From: Cohaesibacteraceae bacterium
GTDB lineage: Bacteria; Pseudomonadota; Alphaproteobacteria; Rhizobiales; Cohaesibacteraceae
Length of the DNA stretch: 10,070 nt
Assembly: GCA_016764535.1 (NCBI GenBank)
Contig: JAESRR010000183.1
Coordinates: 7,310 to 17,379 of the forward strand
Reading direction: 5' to 3'
The notes under the pieces are model-generated. The model had not been told where the DNA came from. It made no database searches and saw only the letters and a program-made list of their open reading frames with translations. Positions within the stretch are counted from its first letter, which is position 1; every line of letters starts with the position of its first letter. Position numbers and translations under genes: made by a program. Shown in pieces: positions 7,071 to 10,070 of the stretch.

Positions 7071-7084
7071 AGGAGAATAAAGTG
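7071..7084 (+). promoter_or_regulatory. Strong ribosome binding site fixing a GTG start
   Basis: AGGAG (7071-7075) lies 6 bases before GTG 7082. The frame is open back to an ATG at 6998, but that codon has no ribosome site, and starting there would place 28 polar residues ahead of a normal signal peptide. GTG 7082 is therefore the preferred start. The 123-base gap after the preceding stop shows no terminator hairpin with a T-run, only a short inverted repeat TTGTC-TG-GACAA (7024-7035). Confidence 0.85.
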
Positions 7085-9133
7085 AAAAAACTATCTTGCA
7101 TTGCCATCTTACTGTTCGGAACCAGTACCAATTCATTTGCGGCACCCGGGGCAGAAGAAATATTCCATCAATATATTGCAAGCCTCAATCAAATCGAACT
7201 GATTAGCGTAACAACCGGTGCGGTCAAATATGATCAAGAAACGGATAAACTAACCGTAAAGGACATTTCAATCTCGCTTGATTATAAGAAAACTACTCTC
7301 AAAAGTACGGAAGTGACTACCGCTGATGGTACCAAATTACGCGATGTCACACATACTTTTGGAGTTGATTTTGATATAAATTCGAATTCATATGTGATTG
7401 CGGGGCTTAAAGCAGCAGAAGATGGTTTTACAGCATCGTCATGGATTGTTTCAAACCTGGAAATGACGGGTGAATTAACCGGGGGAGAAACGGCCTTCTC
7501 TCTTTCCGCCACTGCTGATGCTCCAACCATTTACAAAAATATGTACACACCATTTTTACCCGCCCTTGAAGCTGATCCGGCAAAACAGGTGTCCCGTTTC
7601 ATACCTTTTATTAAAAAGCTGATAACTGCCCGGGCAGACCGCATTGACATACCCGCGATTACAGGAATTTTGAAATCTGGAAATACCACTCAGGTTTTTG
7701 TCCAGGGCAAAACGGTCATAACCGGTCTGGACAATGGTCGGATCGAATATGTGCAACAGGGTCCCGGCCGTAACGAAATAGTCAGCGACAAAAAATCGGA
7801 AACTTTTAAATCCACACAGGAAAGTACTGAAGTCAACGGATACGATTTTGGTTTGTTACTTGCTGCCCTTGATCCCGATGACACCCGTCTGACTGATAAA
7901 TACAGGCTGTTTCTTGGCTCTTCGCATAGCACAAATCTTGGTTTTTCGGTTGCAGGAATTGTAACCGGTAAAATAGACAATTCTTCCTCATCAAACTGGC
8001 AAATACGCAGGCCGGAAATGGCCTTGCTACCTTTACTTGATCTCATTGCGGCCGGTGAGATCGTCGCCGAAGAACAAATTGGTTTGGCAATATTTGAATT
8101 AATCAGAGCTTTCAAAATCGGTTCCTGGTCAACAACCGGCATTTCATTCGATTACCAGGATAATTCTCAACAGGCGCACTTTGAACTGGGTAAAATTTTA
8201 CTTGGCAATCTGGGAGCAGACCGTTTGGGCGAATTCCTGATTTCGCAAATGGTTGTCACAGTTGGAGAAAAAGCCAGCATGAAACTGGGTTCGTTTTCAA
8301 TCCGGGATTTGGTATTTGCACCTATGCAAGGCTTCCGCAACCTCATACTTGGAGGGGAGCGCGAGTTCAAAAGAACAAACCCTATAGATCAGGCCCGCTC
8401 GGTATTACCTACAAACATTGATATTTCGATCAGCGACTTTGAGCTCGTTGTTCCAGATGAAGATCTCGATATTGCCCTTGCCGAGGGACATATACGACTT
8501 GGTACAACGTTGCCGCCGGTTCCAACCCATGCAGACATCGCTGTGAGGAACTTCAAATTTCCTGTTAGTCTAATTGATGACCGCAATACAAGGATGGTTC
8601 TGGAGAGCCTCGGATTCAAAACTCTTACAATTAGTGAAGAATTCGTTTTTTCCTGGGATGAAAATACCAACCGTTTCGATGTAAGTGCGTTGGGAATTGC
8701 AGCTGACAAACTTGGGTCAATTACATCCAGTTTTTCATTCGGAGGATTTCCAAGGGCAGTCATCGAGGACCCTGAAACTGCCAAACAGTTGATGGCTACA
8801 ATAACCTTGCGCGATGCAGATATCCTGTTTGAAAACGAAGGTGCTGTTGAAGCGGGTCTGCAATTTGGCGCCAAAGAAATGCATAAGACAGAAGCGCAGC
8901 TTAAAAAACTGCTCTTTTCACAAGTTCAAAGCGGCTTGCAAATACTTCAAAACCCGGCTTTTGAAAGCATGATCAAATCTACACTGGAAGCCTTTTTGTC
9001 TTCTCCGGGGAACGTGCATATTACAGCTAACCCTGAAGCTCCAGTGCCATTATCACAACTTCTTGGTTTGGGAGCCGCACAACCGGGAACAATTCCGGAT
9101 ATTCTCAACATTACAGTGACAGCAAACGATTGA
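7082..9133 (+). CDS. Exported protein of unknown function, longer paralog
   Basis: A 683-residue protein when read from GTG 7082. MKKLSCIAILLFGTSTNSFA is a clear signal peptide with likely cleavage before APG. No further membrane helix is seen. The mature protein is rich in short beta-strand-like segments and resembles the preceding gene product at both ends. The first about 60 mature residues have the same helix-then-strands pattern, and residues 482-683 are homologous to its residues 187-390. The extra central block (about 150-480) contains segments such as 201-265 and 345-415 that may be degenerate copies of the same fold, so internal repetition is possible. The C-terminal 'P-x-AP ... VTAN' ending is one I associate with unnamed alphaproteobacterial secreted proteins. 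No enzymatic motif or cysteine pair is seen; there is one Cys, in the signal peptide. Function unknown; a periplasmic location is likely. Confidence 0.87.
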   Translation: MKKLSCIAILLFGTSTNSFAAPGAEEIFHQYIASLNQIELISVTTGAVKYDQETDKLTVKDISISLDYKKTTLKSTEVTTADGTKLRDVTHTFGVDFDINSNSYVIAGLKAAEDGFTASSWIVSNLEMTGELTGGETAFSLSATADAPTIYKNMYTPFLPALEADPAKQVSRFIPFIKKLITARADRIDIPAITGILKSGNTTQVFVQGKTVITGLDNGRIEYVQQGPGRNEIVSDKKSETFKSTQESTEVNGYDFGLLLAALDPDDTRLTDKYRLFLGSSHSTNLGFSVAGIVTGKIDNSSSSNWQIRRPEMALLPLLDLIAAGEIVAEEQIGLAIFELIRAFKIGSWSTTGISFDYQDNSQQAHFELGKILLGNLGADRLGEFLISQMVVTVGEKASMKLGSFSIRDLVFAPMQGFRNLILGGEREFKRTNPIDQARSVLPTNIDISISDFELVVPDEDLDIALAEGHIRLGTTLPPVPTHADIAVRNFKFPVSLIDDRNTRMVLESLGFKTLTISEEFVFSWDENTNRFDVSALGIAADKLGSITSSFSFGGFPRAVIEDPETAKQLMATITLRDADILFENEGAVEAGLQFGAKEMHKTEAQLKKLLFSQVQSGLQILQNPAFESMIKSTLEAFLSSPGNVHITANPEAPVPLSQLLGLGAAQPGTIPDILNITVTAND

Positions 9134-9138
9134 AATCG

Positions 9139-9170
9139 AAAAAAGGGACAGCTCAGTAATGAGCCGTCCC
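9139..9170 (-). terminator. Intrinsic terminator of aspS, shared with the convergent gene
   Basis: GGGAC (9145-9149), a mismatch, GCTCA (9151-9155), loop GTAA, TGAGC (9160-9164), a mismatch, GTCCC (9166-9170). On the minus strand the hairpin is followed directly by TTTTTT (9144-9139), a textbook intrinsic terminator 35 bases after the aspS stop. On the plus strand it lies 11 bases after the stop of the convergent gene but is followed only by CTATTTAA, so it is weaker in that direction. A second inverted repeat, CCCGG-N13-CCGGG (9179-9201), sits between it and aspS. Confidence 0.88.
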
Positions 9171-9204
9171 CTATTTAACCCGGCATTAGAAGCGAACCGG
9201 GCTC

Positions 9205-10070
9205 CTAATCTTCCTGAACATTCAATCTTAAACTCAAATCGCGTAGTTGCGCCATCGTTGCTGTTCCCGGCGCACCCATTAATAAATCTTCAGCTTGTTG
9301 ATTCATTGGGAACAATGTCACTTCGCGAAGATTTTGGGCACCACATACCAGCATAACGATACGATCTATACCAGCTGCCATTCCCCCATGAGGCGGTGCA
9401 CCATACTGGAATGCCCGATACATGCCGCCAAATCGTTCTTCCAATACTTCTTCACCATATCCGGCAATTTCAAAAGCTTTTTTCATCACCTCGGGGTTGT
9501 GATTTCTGATTGCGCCTGAACCAATTTCAAAACCATTGCAAACAATATCGTATTGATACGCATCCAGTTTCAATGGATCGGTATCAGTCAATCCCTGAAG
9601 ACCACCTTTGGGCATTGAAAACGGATTATGAGAAAAATCGACTTTTTCTTCGTCTTCATTCCACTCATACATTGGAAAATCAACAATCCAGCAGAGTTCA
9701 AACCTGTCTTCGTCAATCAATTTGAGATCGTGACCAATCTTGACACGCGCTTTACCCGCAAAGTCTGCAAATTTCTGAGGATCACCTGCTGCGAAGAAAA
9801 CGGCATCGCCGTCGGACAAACCCATCTGATCGCGCAATGCGAGAGTCCTTTCAGGGCCTATATTTTTGGCGACCGGTCCTGCGCCTTCGCCATCCCTGAA
9901 TATGATATAACCAAGACCAGGCTGCCCCTCACCCTGCGCCCAGGAATTCATGCGGTCACATATAGCGCGGCTGCCGCCGCCCACAGCCGGAATTGCCCAG
10001 ACTTCTACTTTTGGATCTGCTTCGATCATGCGTGCAAAAATTTTAAATCCCGAGCCGGCAAAATGCTCTG
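9205..10070 (-). CDS. aspS: Aspartyl-tRNA synthetase, C-terminal 288 residues (5' end outside window)
   Basis: Charges tRNA(Asp) with aspartate in the cytoplasm; this is about half of a bacterial-type enzyme of some 590 residues. The fragment enters within the catalytic domain near [15 protein letters not shown] and passes through the bacterial GAD insertion domain ([21 protein letters not shown] to [10 protein letters not shown]). It returns to the class II core with [16 protein letters not shown] and HNPFSMP motifs, [19 protein letters not shown], and motif 3 in [13 protein letters not shown], ending at TAG 9207-9205. The frame is open to the window edge; the ATG at 10029 is internal. Many alphaproteobacteria have a non-discriminating enzyme that also makes Asp-tRNA(Asn), but the deciding N-terminal positions are not in view. 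Confidence 0.97.
   Translation of the reverse strand, partial: EHFAGSGFKIFARMIEADPKVEVWAIPAVGGGSRAICDRMNSWAQGEGQPGLGYIIFRDGEGAGPVAKNIGPERTLALRDQMGLSDGDAVFFAAGDPQKFADFAGKARVKIGHDLKLIDEDRFELCWIVDFPMYEWNEDEEKVDFSHNPFSMPKGGLQGLTDTDPLKLDAYQYDIVCNGFEIGSGAIRNHNPEVMKKAFEIAGYGEEVLEERFGGMYRAFQYGAPPHGGMAAGIDRIVMLVCGAQNLREVTLFPMNQQAEDLLMGAPGTATMAQLRDLSLRLNVQED

Noticed and set aside
6998..7081. Upstream ATG extending the longer exported protein by 28 residues
   Set aside because: No ribosome site at 6998, and the extension would bury the signal peptide; GTG 7082 has AGGAG at correct spacing.
7690..8142. Minus-strand open frame of 150 codons inside the longer exported-protein gene
   Set aside because: It lies wholly antisense to a well-supported gene with signal peptide and ribosome site; its translation is rich in Ser, Pro and Arg without any domain pattern.
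8389..8874. Minus-strand open frame of 161 codons inside the same gene
   Set aside because: Antisense to the conserved C-terminal half; low-complexity Ser/Arg composition and no ribosome site or motif.

Overview
The window looks like chromosomal DNA of an alphaproteobacterium with a fairly AT-rich genome, roughly mid-40s % G+C by eye. The assignment rests on three things: the malic enzyme N-terminus, the SpeD N-terminus with its 'ALFQLG' start, and two secreted proteins whose C-terminal pattern I associate with unnamed alphaproteobacterial families. No genus can be given. There is no sign of phage, insertion sequence, CRISPR array, tRNA or rRNA.

Layout. The left part (1-5366) is entirely on the minus strand. 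Read in the direction of transcription it runs: speD and speE, overlapping by 4 bases and encoding S-adenosylmethionine decarboxylase and spermidine synthase; a 125-base gap; two adjacent genes for membrane-anchored EAL-domain c-di-GMP phosphodiesterases, 49 bases apart; a 175-base gap; and the 5' part of a malic enzyme gene that leaves the window. A 419-base divergent intergenic region (5367-5785) separates speD from two plus-strand genes (5786-6958 and 7082-9133). These encode exported proteins of unknown function that share a homologous C-terminal half of about 200 residues. They converge on aspS (aspartyl-tRNA synthetase, minus strand, cut by the right edge), and a strong hairpin terminator lies between the convergent genes.

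How the genes fit together. speD and speE form a self-contained module that makes decarboxylated SAM and then spermidine. The two phosphodiesterases are tandem paralogs. Each has a periplasmic sensor segment between two membrane helices, with cysteines at residues 74 and 106 in both, which suggests a divergent form of the redox-controlled CSS sensor domain, and each keeps the full set of EAL catalytic residues. maeB and aspS are housekeeping genes.

The least explained part is the pair of exported paralogs at 5786-9133. The most testable ideas are the cysteine-pair sensor in the phosphodiesterases and a possible link between polyamine synthesis and c-di-GMP turnover. The latter rests only on gene proximity.
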